From: an uncultured Nitrososphaera sp.
Lineage (GTDB): Archaea > Thermoproteota > Nitrososphaeria > Nitrososphaerales > Nitrososphaeraceae
Direction: 5' to 3'
DNA: 12,755 nt
Assembly: GCA_946480575.1 (NCBI GenBank)
Contig: CAMLKF010000050.1
Span: 1-12,755, forward strand
Shown: one piece after another, positions 7,109 through 12,755 of the stretch
Numbering within the stretch: position 1 is the first letter of the stretch
Layout: each line of letters opens with the position of its first letter
Translations under genes and position numbers: made by a program
The notes under the pieces: generated by a model
The model's database searches: none
What the model was told of the DNA's origin: nothing
What the model saw: the letters and a program-made list of their open reading frames with translations, nothing else

Positions 7109-7114
7109 TTTAAA
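7109..7114 (-). promoter_or_regulatory. TATA-like box of nadA
   Basis: CTTTAAATG on the minus strand is centred about 41 nt before the nadA ATG, giving a short leader. Confidence 0.45.
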
Positions 7115-7272
7115 GTAGTATAATCTAGGAGATCGCTGCCCGGAATACCAAAATTGCAGGCAATACTTGCCACAATTCTGCGCACAAGATTAAGTTTGAA
7201 AAAATCTTGGAAGCAGGAATGGATGCATACAAATATAAACATTCATAATATAACTGCTAGCGAAGATCATCG

Positions 7273-7458
7273 ATGCCAACACACGGATCACTGACAAAGG
7301 CCGGCAAGGTAAGAGGCCAGACTCCAAAAATACAGGGTAAGCCCCGCCTAAGCCCGATAGCAAGGCTCCGCAACAAGGACAACTTTGTCAAGCGTTTTGA
7401 GAAGAAGAGGATGCCAGGCCAAAAGAAGCCAGAGCGCCGCGGCGGCGGCAGAAGGTAA
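7273..7458 (+). CDS. rps30e: 30S ribosomal protein eS30
   Basis: This 61-residue, strongly basic protein opens [20 protein letters not shown], the signature of eS30, a small-subunit protein shared by archaea and eukaryotes. The C-terminus ([11 protein letters not shown]) is a basic, probably unstructured tail. AT-rich TATA-like sequences at 7231-7240 and 7246-7253 lie upstream at spacings that fit a short or absent leader. The gene stands alone between nadA (divergent) and nadX (same strand), and a TATA-like box for nadX overlaps its stop codon. The assignment is firm despite the short length. Confidence 0.95.
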   Translation: MPTHGSLTKAGKVRGQTPKIQGKPRLSPIARLRNKDNFVKRFEKKRMPGQKKPERRGGGRR

Positions 7459-7462
7459 AAAT
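7456..7462 (+). promoter_or_regulatory. Possible TATA-like box of nadX overlapping the eS30 stop
   Basis: TAAAAAT begins at the eS30 stop codon and is centred about 30 nt before the nadX ATG. Confidence 0.35.
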
Positions 7463-7488
7463 CCTTCTACCTCTACATTTTTAATTAA

Positions 7489-8316
7489 ATGCCAGAGAAA
7501 AACATCGGGCTTGTAGGCTGTGGTACCATCGGCAGCCATCTAGCCATGGCAGTTGACTCTGGCAAGGTTGCAAACGCTTCGCTTGTATCGCTCTTTGATG
7601 TTGTCGAGAACAACGCGCAGGGCTTAAAGTCCAAGATGCGCGGCAAGCCTAGAGCATATTTAGATTTTGACAGGTTCATTTCTTCTGACATTGACATAGT
7701 CGTTGAAGCCGCATCGCAGGAAGCCGTCAGGAAATTCGGCAAAATGATACTTCGTGCCGGCAAGGACCTGATGGTAATGAGCGTCGGCGCCCTTGCAGAC
7801 AGGGCTTTCCTGTTAGAGCTCTTGCAGGCTGCGTCGGAAAACGGCAGCAGGATCTACGTCCCGACTGGCGCCATAGCAGGCGTCGACGCGGTGAGGAGCG
7901 TCAGACACCTACTCGAGTCAGTCACGCTCACGACCACGAAAAGCCCAAAGGCGCTGGCTGGTGCGCCGTTTTTTGAAACAAGCAAAATCAAGCTGGACAA
8001 GATAACTGAAAGGACAGTAATTTATGAAGGTGCCGCTTCTGATGCAGTCAAGGCATTTCCAGCAAACGTCAACGTCGCGGCTGTGCTCAGCCTTGCAGGC
8101 ATTGGCGCTGACAAGACAAAGGTAAGGATAGTCGCAGATCCGGTCGCAACTACGAACCAACACGAAATCGTTGCTACTGGCAGCTTTGGCGAGATCCGCA
8201 TAGCCGTCAGCAACGTGCCAAGCCCGGGAAATCCAAAGACGAGTTTTCTTGCAGTGCTGTCAGCCATAGAGTGCCTTCGCTCGATATGTGACGACGGCAT
8301 GAGAATAGGTTCATGA
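7489..8316 (+). CDS. nadX: L-aspartate dehydrogenase (NadX)
   Basis: NadX oxidises L-aspartate to iminoaspartate with NAD(P)+, feeding NadA without the oxygen- or fumarate-dependent oxidase NadB. The N-terminal Rossmann fold has IGLVGCGTIGSHLA (6-19) and IDIVVEAASQEAV (68-80). The catalytic and substrate domain has YVPTGAIAGVDAV (123-135), FPANVNVAAVLSLAG (190-204), His225 and NPKTS (248-252). The 275-residue length is normal. The start is the ATG at 7489, about 30 nt after a possible TATA-like box. With nadC and nadA in the same window, it completes the aspartate-to-NaMN pathway. No NadB-like gene is seen here. Confidence 0.93.
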   Translation: MPEKNIGLVGCGTIGSHLAMAVDSGKVANASLVSLFDVVENNAQGLKSKMRGKPRAYLDFDRFISSDIDIVVEAASQEAVRKFGKMILRAGKDLMVMSVGALADRAFLLELLQAASENGSRIYVPTGAIAGVDAVRSVRHLLESVTLTTTKSPKALAGAPFFETSKIKLDKITERTVIYEGAASDAVKAFPANVNVAAVLSLAGIGADKTKVRIVADPVATTNQHEIVATGSFGEIRIAVSNVPSPGNPKTSFLAVLSAIECLRSICDDGMRIGS

Positions 8317-8329
8317 CAATCTGACTTAG

Positions 8330-8338
8330 TTTATATAT
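8330..8338 (+). promoter_or_regulatory. TATA box of the TRAM-domain gene
   Basis: TTTATATAT is centred about 31 nt before the ATG at 8365, giving a leader of only a few nucleotides. Confidence 0.6.
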
Positions 8339-8364
8339 GGTTACCGCGTCACCCCCTTACAAGT

Positions 8365-8616
8365 ATGAGTTACGGAAGAAGAAACGACAGCTTCGGTCCA
8401 AAACCAGTTGAAGCTGGGAAGGAATACGACGTACAGATCACGGAAATCAGCCGCAAAGGCGACGGTATTGCAAGGATACAAGGATTTGTAATCTTTGTAA
8501 AGGACGGCAAGGTAGGTCAGAACGCGAGGATCCGCATTAGCCAGATCGGACCAAGATTCGCAACCGCAGAAGTCATAAACGGTTCGGCATCATCTACGTC
8601 AACGCCAGAAAGTTAA
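8365..8616 (+). CDS. TRAM-domain small RNA-binding protein
   Basis: This 83-residue protein is essentially one TRAM domain, a small beta-barrel that binds RNA. The diagnostic block is EISRKGDGIARIQGFVIFVK (about 28-47), followed by GKVGQNARIRISQIGPRFATAEVI. The N-terminal 20 residues (SYGRRNDSFGPKP) are glycine/arginine-rich and the C-terminus is a Ser/Thr tail. Free-standing TRAM proteins are common in archaea and have been linked to RNA chaperone activity. A strong TATA box lies about 31 nt upstream. It is followed by a TTA tract that could help termination. Family assignment is firm; the RNA targets are unknown. Confidence 0.9.
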   Translation: MSYGRRNDSFGPKPVEAGKEYDVQITEISRKGDGIARIQGFVIFVKDGKVGQNARIRISQIGPRFATAEVINGSASSTSTPES

Positions 8617-8656
8617 GTTACTGCGTTCTGACAAACGTTCGCAGTGACATCTCCTT

Positions 8657-8674
8657 TTATTATTATTATTATTA
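8657..8674. repeat. (TTA)6 trinucleotide tract
   Basis: Six TTA units preceded by a short T run, 40 bp after the TRAM stop codon. It may double as a T-rich transcription stop for the upstream gene. It is the counterpart of the ATT tract at 72-92. Confidence 0.9.
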
Positions 8675-8878
8675 ATCAACTCTTACCTTTTCAACAGTCC
8701 GCCTTTCCATTATCCCGGCCTGTTGTAAAAACTTGATCACGACCTGCAGCAGTTGCAGCAAGGCAGCCATCAGGCTTTTGTTAAATGATTCTTTGCGCTT
8801 TTGCCACCTATATTGGCAGTATCGCTTGGTTGAAAAAGTTGTATAGCGCAATAACATAATAGAAAAGCAGATCGTCAC
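8672..8878 (-). CDS. Doubtful small hypothetical ORF
   Basis: This minus-strand frame of 68 codons has a GTG start and an internal ATG at residue 8. The first half is rich in aromatic and basic residues and looks untypical. The second half (SLMAALLQLLQVVIKFLQQA followed by GIMERRTVEKVRVD) reads like an amphipathic helix with a charged end. The stop lies in the TTA tract. There is no clear promoter and no family I recognise. It could be a small gene starting inside the frame, or chance. Confidence 0.22.
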   Translation of the reverse strand: MTICFSIMLLRYTTFSTKRYCQYRWQKRKESFNKSLMAALLQLLQVVIKFLQQAGIMERRTVEKVRVD

Positions 8879-8944
8879 ATATAATGTTTAGTCTGCCCTC
8901 CAAAAGGAATTATTAGGCGATTTTGTACTGATAATCATACGTAG

Positions 8945-9337
8945 ATGCGCAATAACATTATCGCCATAGTCGCTATTTCCTTCGTAACTGTGGGCGCAAT
9001 GTGGGGCATAGGCAACATACTCAATCCTCCGGAGGAATCTGAGGTGTCAAATGTTGAAGGCATCCTGTTAATAACGCAAAGGAGCACGTTCAACGACACC
9101 AATCCTGACATTCGCGTTTCTGTAAACTCGCCAGAAAAGCTGGTGGTGCGCAACGATGACGTCGTTACGCATGACCTAAAGATTGACAGCAACGGCGGTA
9201 AGATCTTGGTAGTCAACACTGCGCCTCTGCAGCCGGGCCGGGACTTCATTACTGCAGTTCTTGCGTATGAGCCTGGCACGTTTGAATACTATTGCTCCTA
9301 CCACCCCGAGATGCGCGGCAGGATAATCGCGCAATGA
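8945..9337 (+). CDS. Membrane-anchored cupredoxin (type 1 copper protein)
   Basis: This is a small blue-copper electron-transfer protein held on the outer face of the membrane. Residues 4-24 are a hydrophobic N-terminal segment (signal anchor), followed by a plastocyanin-like beta-barrel. The type 1 copper ligands are visible: His76 in VVTHDLKI, then Cys117, His120 and Met123 in YYCSYHPEM. At 130 residues it is a single-domain protein. Ammonia-oxidising archaea use many such copper proteins in place of cytochromes c, so an electron-carrier role is likely. The redox partner cannot be read from the neighbourhood, which has no respiratory genes. The promoter is not obvious. Confidence 0.9.
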   Translation: MRNNIIAIVAISFVTVGAMWGIGNILNPPEESEVSNVEGILLITQRSTFNDTNPDIRVSVNSPEKLVVRNDDVVTHDLKIDSNGGKILVVNTAPLQPGRDFITAVLAYEPGTFEYYCSYHPEMRGRIIAQ

Positions 9338-9370
9338 TGCCGTCGCTCTACAGAAAGTTGACGCAGATTA

Positions 9371-9377
9371 TTTATAG
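9371..9377 (+). promoter_or_regulatory. TATA box before the frameshifted zinc-finger gene
   Basis: TTTATAG is centred 26 nt before the TTG at 9400, the spacing expected for a leaderless start there. Confidence 0.5.
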
Positions 9378-9399
9378 TCACTGGAGCAGGAAGGTAGTC

Positions 9400-9557
9400 T
9401 TGCGTATTGGAGTTGAATTCAAAACTGTGGAGAAGCGGCTGGACAGAATATATACTGCTCTGCAGAATGCAGAGCGGCCTTTCTGTTCAGGTTCGACGTG
9501 GACGACCATAAGGAAATGTCCGGGCACGACAGGATGCATGAGCTGTCCTTTAGCTAG
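9400..9557 (+). pseudogene. Small zinc-finger-like gene interrupted by a 2-nt AT-repeat frameshift
   Basis: Two overlapping frames appear to be halves of one gene. From TTG 9400 the first reads MRIGVEFKTVEKRLDRIY. From 9450 the second reads IYCSAECRAAFLFRFD, then DVDDHKEMSGHDRMHELSFS, and stops at 9557. The shared dipeptide IY lies on ATATATAC (9448-9455); removing one AT unit joins them into a protein of about 50 residues. YCSAEC resembles the second half of a treble-clef or zinc-ribbon site. The expected first CxxC is not seen in the first frame. The TATA box at 9371-9377 supports the TTG start, and the second frame's TAG shares CTAG with the stop of the opposing OBG gene. This may be a recent mutation, a sequencing error or recoding; I cannot tell which. 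Confidence 0.5.
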
Positions 9558-10675
9558 AGGGCTCCGGCGACCTTGACTATTGTCAGTACGTCTTCATCTA
9601 CAAGCTCGTGGTCCAGACCCACTTTTTGGCCTGCAAATTTCGCACTCTTACCCCACACGAGTCCGTAGCGGAAGTTCTTGGCCATGTTGCGGTGGATCTT
9701 GTTGCAAACATCCTGCACAGTCGAGCCGTTCTTCATTATCATTGGCTCCTTGTAGTCAGTCTCACCTCCTTTGGGGCGCATGTAGATCCTGATAAAGTCG
9801 AGCTTCTGGTATACCGCCTCCTTGAGCGCGTCGATGTTGACGCCAGCGTCGGCCGAGATTGGGATAAAATGGTTGCCTATCTTTGACTGGACTTCTTGGA
9901 TAAAGCCCTTGTTAACAAGGTCAATCTTGTTGAGCACTGTAAGCGACGGGACGTAGATGCGGTTACCGTTCAAGACATCTATGAGCTGATCGTCGGTAAG
10001 GTTCGGCTCGCGGATTATTACTCTGCCGTTTGGTATGCCGTAGAGGCGCATCATTTCCTTTATCAGCTTCTCCGACACCTTGATTGGGACTTGGGCATTG
10101 ACTCCAATTCCGCCTGTTGATGTTTTTTCGATAACGACATCAGGCGGCTGCTCGTCAAGCTTGATGCCGGCGTCTGCCAGCTCCTTCTTCAGGACGTCCA
10201 GATGCTGCGGCTGGAAAACGTCAAGGATGATAAGCACAAGGTCAGCGCCTCGTGCAACTGACAAGACGCGCTTGCCAAAGCCCTTACCGGCAGACGCGCC
10301 CTCAATAACGCCGGGCAGGTCCAGCACCTGTATCTTGGCGCCGCAGTAGTGGAGCATGCCCGGGATTGCTGTGAGCGTCGTGAACTGGTATGAAGCCACG
10401 TGTGACTTGGCGTTTGTGAGCCTGTTGAGAAGAGTCGACTTGCCCACGCTTGGGAGGCCAATGAGCACAACTGTCGCATCGCCTGCTTTGCGGACGTCAA
10501 AGCCGACGTTCTCGCCGCCGGTATGAACAGTCTTACCGTGGACGTTTTCCTCCATCTCACGTTTGAGGCGCGCTATTTTTGCCTTGAGCAGCCCGATGTG
10601 GAACTCGGTGGCCTTGTTAATCTGGGTCCGGTGAATCTGATCCTGTATCTCTTTGATCTTTTCTGGAATGCCCAT
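9554..10675 (-). CDS. OBG-family GTPase of the Drg/Rbg type with TGS domain
   Basis: This translation-associated GTPase belongs to the TRAFAC class; Drg/Rbg proteins bind ribosomes in eukaryotes. Residues 1-50 form a basic helical N-terminus. The G domain has G1 GLPSVGKST (73-81), G3 DLPGVIEGA (119-127), G4 NKID (249-252) and G5 ISAD (273-276). A Drg-type helical insertion interrupts the G domain between G3 and G4. The C-terminal TGS domain spans about 297-372 and ends EDVLTIVKVAGAL. The 373-residue length is usual. An AT-rich TATA-like element (10711-10719) gives a leader of about 12 nt. Its stop overlaps the opposing small gene by 4 bp. Confidence 0.95.
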   Translation of the reverse strand: MGIPEKIKEIQDQIHRTQINKATEFHIGLLKAKIARLKREMEENVHGKTVHTGGENVGFDVRKAGDATVVLIGLPSVGKSTLLNRLTNAKSHVASYQFTTLTAIPGMLHYCGAKIQVLDLPGVIEGASAGKGFGKRVLSVARGADLVLIILDVFQPQHLDVLKKELADAGIKLDEQPPDVVIEKTSTGGIGVNAQVPIKVSEKLIKEMMRLYGIPNGRVIIREPNLTDDQLIDVLNGNRIYVPSLTVLNKIDLVNKGFIQEVQSKIGNHFIPISADAGVNIDALKEAVYQKLDFIRIYMRPKGGETDYKEPMIMKNGSTVQDVCNKIHRNMAKNFRYGLVWGKSAKFAGQKVGLDHELVDEDVLTIVKVAGAL

Positions 10676-10710
10676 TGACGGCTTGCTATGCCACTATTGA
10701 TGGCAAGACG

Positions 10711-10719
10711 ATAAAAATT
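10711..10719 (-). promoter_or_regulatory. TATA-like box of the OBG GTPase gene
   Basis: An AATTTTTAT element on the minus strand is centred about 39 nt before the ATG, in the gap after the zinc-ribbon mini-gene. Confidence 0.4.
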
Positions 10720-10727
10720 TTTGTAAG

Positions 10728-10847
10728 TCACAAAGCGTTACCCAGCTTGGTGCCGCACTTGATGCAATATGCAAGTTCTTTGTCAGCCATGTAGCTGCAG
10801 CTTGAACAGCTGGCAAGAGATGGCCGCACTTTTGCCCAAACAATCAA
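10728..10847 (-). CDS. Small zinc-ribbon protein
   Basis: This minus-strand frame encodes about 39 residues ending SCSSCSYMADKELAYCIKCG then TKLGNAL. Two CxxC pairs spaced about 15 residues apart are the hallmark of a zinc ribbon, often found in small archaeal proteins or at protein ends. No ATG begins it: TTG at 10847 or GTG at 10829 are the available starts, and GTATAT (10866-10871) could be a TATA box slightly close to the TTG. The frame upstream of the TTG (NVYRRALISLI) may belong to the decayed integrase, so this could also be a relic of a longer protein. Function is unknown. Confidence 0.5.
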   Translation of the reverse strand: MIVWAKVRPSLASCSSCSYMADKELAYCIKCGTKLGNAL

Positions 10848-11435
10848 TGAGATGAGTGCACGGCGATATACATTTCAAAAACTATCAGTTTCCAGAGCAC
10901 TTTGCGTAAATAATTATCGAGATCATTATGAATGAGTCTGACGCTTTGACAAGCTTCATCAGGCCTAAGCTCTGTTAGGGGATCGTAAACCAAGATATTA
11001 CTATAGGATTATTTCTGTAATGTGGTATAACGGTATCATCCTTTAGCCAGTGAAGCATAAATAACAGGTTCTTTTCGCTATTGAAAATGTCATTGAAAGC
11101 TTGAAGGCTGTCGCCGATTGACCATTTTAGCTGATACCGTTCCCTGATATCTTTCCACTGATTTTATAGTAGCCAACATACTTCGATAAGGTAGCTAGCG
11201 CTTTCATTGCATGTTTCGGCTTTTCATCGGACAATGCTAGAAGATCTTGGGCATCATTTTCCACTAAGACATCTGCGTACTTCTTAGCATAACCTAGTCT
11301 ATCCTGGACAGTTTTTCTGGCTTGATTATTCCTTAGATACTGTTCAAATTTTGACCAAAAAGCATCGTCGAATGACGCCAGCCCTTGGCTTACTAGCTGT
11401 GGTAAGTACCTTACTGCTTTTGGTAAGTTACGTTT
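10848..11435 (-). pseudogene. Decayed tyrosine recombinase (integrase)
   Basis: Three successive minus-strand frames read as parts of one archaeal integrase. Frame one (11127-11435) includes RYLPQLVSQGLASFDDAFWS, TVQDRLGYAKKYADVL and HAMKALATLSKYVGYYK. A small indel near 11158-11163 shifts it to WKDIRERYQLKWSIGDSLQA and FNDIFNSEKNLLFMLHWLKD. After an indel in the CCCC run just beyond VISWFTI, the third frame gives LTELRPDEACQSVRLIHND. LRPDEA resembles the box around the first catalytic arginine. No start codon, no box with the remaining catalytic residues and no nucleophilic tyrosine remain. It sits 29 bp from the 5' end of tRNA-Glu. The family assignment rests on recalled motifs, not a search. 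Confidence 0.75.
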
Positions 11436-11440
11436 TTATG
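11433..11440 (+). promoter_or_regulatory. Possible TATA-like box of tRNA-Glu
   Basis: The AT-rich TTTTTATG is centred about 29 nt before the first base of the mature tRNA. Confidence 0.35.
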
Positions 11441-11464
11441 AAGTGTACCAATGAGTGTGTTCGG

Positions 11465-11540
11465 GCTCCGGTGGTGTAGTCCGGTTAAGCATTTCGCCCT
11501 CTCAAGGCGGAGATCCCGGGTTCAAATCCCGGCCGGAGCA
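11465..11540 (+). tRNA. tRNA-Glu (anticodon CTC)
   Basis: The acceptor arms GCTCCGG (11465-11471) and CCGGAGC (11533-11539) pair perfectly, and base 11540 is the discriminator A. The T arm is CCGGG-TTCAAAT-CCCGG (11516-11532). The anticodon stem TCGCC/GGCGG encloses the loop CTCTCAA, giving anticodon CTC for the glutamate codon GAG. No intron is seen and CCA is not encoded (ACT follows). The D arm GGTGTAGTCCGGTTAAGCA is regular. The neighbouring integrase relic suggests that this tRNA region has been used as an insertion site. Confidence 0.95.
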
Positions 11541-12128
11541 CTCTTGCCTCATGCACGAATTCCGAAGAATTGGCTTTCGTCATCGCGTTACACCGCCCGG
11601 CAGTAGCGGCGTTACTCTACCCGTAGTAGCGACAAGGTGATCAGCGATCAGGCCATGCTTTACAAGTTAGCTCTTTTATCGCTAGTGATAGTTTTATCCA
11701 ATAGAAGCTAGCGGCTCAACTGAGCTACTAAAGCTAGCAAGTAGGTCTTTAATAATACCTAGAGAATATGCAAGCGTGGCAATCGACCAATTGCTACCAT
11801 ACCTTTGGATCACATTACCATCGTTCTTCATTGTAAGGTGCTGTAAAGTCTTCGATTGTTGGTGTGGAAGAGCTACGCCTGATCAACTGACAACAACTTG
11901 ACAATTCCTTCTCCAGAGGCCTTTAGCCTAGCATAGAAATGTACAAACGGTCAAAGACCTTGGGGCAGAAATCTTCTCCTCCTTCCCCCCACACACTCTC
12001 GCCCATTATCTACGCACCAAAACCTCTACATGCAAAAGCCTATTGATGCTCGTCTTTTACCTTGACGACCAAATTTCTGTGGCTGATCTTACGAACTGAT
12101 GATATCGAGCCTTTGCAAAACACCTAGA
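11541..12128. other. Non-coding or degenerate region after tRNA-Glu
   Basis: Nearly 600 bp without a frame that looks like protein on either strand. It contains short inverted repeats (TGATC-agc-GATCA near 11638-11650, and GCTCA/TGAGC within 11707-11738) and a pyrimidine-rich stretch near 11967-12003. I see no second copy of the tRNA-Glu 3' end that would mark an att site. Confidence 0.5.
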
Positions 12129-12171
12129 ATGGCAGAATATCCTTATAGAAAGCCTATACTTATTCTGCCAT
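12129..12171. repeat. Long nested stem-loop (11-bp perfect inverted repeat)
   Basis: ATGGCAGAATA (12129-12139) is the exact reverse complement of TATTCTGCCAT (12161-12171). Inside the 21-nt loop, TATAG (12144-12148) pairs with CTATA (12154-12158), so the whole can fold into one long hairpin with a small asymmetric internal loop. It lies 114 bp before the RTX-type gene. It could be a structured RNA, a terminator-like hairpin, a protein-binding site or the relic of a small palindromic element. Confidence 0.7.
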
Positions 12172-12285
12172 ATGTTAGTTAGATGTAGAAATTCTGGCGA
12201 CTATTGTTTTAATCTTGCATATGAAAATGCTTTGGTGCCCTTATTTCACACCTGTTATTAGGCAAACTACCATATCTTTGAATCG

Positions 12286-12755
12286 ATGCCAGCACACCTA
12301 CTTATCTCACGTAAAGTGTGGCAAAAAATTATCGTCGTGACAACTTTGGCACTTCCGCTGTTGTTAGCATTCGCAGTACCAGCACAGGCTGTTATTAAAA
12401 TTGAGGATATCGATGAGGACAACATATTTGTAGCGACACCAGAATTGCGTGTTCTCATAGGCAATGATGAAGAGAACCTGATGCTCGGGAGTGTATTGGA
12501 GGATTCTATAGATGGTGAAGGTGATGACGATATAATTTATAGTGGTGAGGGAGAGGATGAAGTTCACGGAGGATCTGGAAACGATCTAGTTGTTGGCGGC
12601 CTTGATGAGGATTTCATTAAAGGCAATAGAGGAGATGATGTCCTTAATGGAGGTATAGATAGCGATATTATAGTGGGCAACGAGGGCAACGATCAGCTAT
12701 TTGGCGACCTTGGAGACGATACCTTGGAGGGCAACGAAGGGGCTAACAACTTCAT
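12286..12755 (+). CDS. Secreted RTX-type calcium-binding repeat protein (3' end outside window)
   Basis: This frame starts at ATG 12286 and is still open at the window end (156 codons). Residues 1-36 form a signal peptide: basic ISRKVWQK, a hydrophobic core (IIVVTTLALPLLLAFAV) and PAQA as a likely cleavage site. From about residue 56 the sequence is a series of nonapeptide-like repeats of the RTX/hemolysin-type calcium-binding family: IGNDEEN, VHGGSGNDLVVGG, IKGNRGDDVLNGG, IVGNEGNDQLFGDLGDDTLEG. Such repeats form calcium-filled beta-rolls after secretion. Several positions deviate from GGxGxDxUx, with Glu often replacing Gly. The protein is very acidic. Its missing C-terminus may carry more repeats or another domain, so the role (adhesin, enzyme or surface protein) is unknown. 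Confidence 0.85.
   Translation, partial: MPAHLLISRKVWQKIIVVTTLALPLLLAFAVPAQAVIKIEDIDEDNIFVATPELRVLIGNDEENLMLGSVLEDSIDGEGDDDIIYSGEGEDEVHGGSGNDLVVGGLDEDFIKGNRGDDVLNGGIDSDIIVGNEGNDQLFGDLGDDTLEGNEGANNF

Larger units (their letters stand above)
8617..8944. other. Intergenic region with TTA tract and one doubtful ORF
   Basis: About 330 bp between the TRAM gene and the cupredoxin. It contains the (TTA)6 tract at 8657-8674 and the uncertain minus-strand frame listed separately. A weak AT-rich element (8908-8917) could serve as the cupredoxin promoter. I see nothing else. Confidence 0.5.

Noticed and set aside
11707..11738. Possible second tRNA gene on the minus strand
   Set aside because: The D-arm-like motif would leave a 4-nt D loop, and there is no T arm or pairing acceptor stem.
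11541..12285. Search for a duplicated tRNA-Glu 3' end (attachment-site repeat)
   Set aside because: No second copy of the T-arm/acceptor sequence was found by eye in this window, so the element boundary cannot be set.
12267..12567. Minus-strand frames opposite the RTX gene
   Set aside because: They are antisense to a protein with a clear signal peptide and repeats.

Overview
This window looks like a chromosomal segment of an ammonia-oxidising archaeon of the Nitrososphaera type (class Nitrososphaeria, formerly Thaumarchaeota). The domain is clear from the gene set: an archaeal TFB, the RNA polymerase stalk subunit Rpo7 followed by Spt4, ribosomal protein eS30, a GTP-dependent dephospho-CoA kinase (DUF359), a Drg-type OBG GTPase with a TGS domain, and a tRNA gene without encoded CCA. 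Several genes have a TATA-like box 24-31 nt before the start codon, the geometry of leaderless archaeal transcripts. The membrane-anchored cupredoxin and the type of integrase remnant suggest the Nitrososphaera lineage; that lineage call is inference.

Layout. Positions 1-962 hold low-complexity DNA, a palindrome beside a TATA box, a small acidic plus-strand hypothetical gene and a probable 56-codon minus-strand gene that overlap tail to tail. Positions 963-3691 are minus-strand housekeeping genes: TFB, then an Mrp/ApbC Fe-S carrier ATPase whose stop codon abuts the start of the dephospho-CoA kinase. Positions 3838-6130 are plus-strand: an unknown protein with a ribbon-helix-helix-like N-terminus, Rpo7, Spt4 and NadC, the last three nearly without gaps. 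NadA faces NadC and overlaps it by 11 bp. eS30, L-aspartate dehydrogenase (NadX) and a TRAM-domain protein follow on the plus strand. NadX, NadA and NadC together make a full de novo route from aspartate to nicotinate mononucleotide, using aspartate dehydrogenase for the first step.

Positions 8617-10847 contain a doubtful minus-strand ORF, the cupredoxin, a small zinc-finger-like gene that reads through only if an AT repeat is shortened by 2 nt, the OBG GTPase and a 39-codon zinc-ribbon gene.

The right end is accessory in character. A tyrosine recombinase (integrase) pseudogene with two clear small frameshifts and lost ends lies next to a tRNA-Glu(CTC). It is followed by about 740 bp without a convincing gene but with a long stem-loop, and then by the start of a secreted protein with RTX-type calcium-binding repeats that runs off the window. 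The most notable findings are the integrase relic at the tRNA, the frameshifted zinc-finger gene, the two competing reading frames at the kinase C-terminus, and the recurrent trinucleotide tracts.
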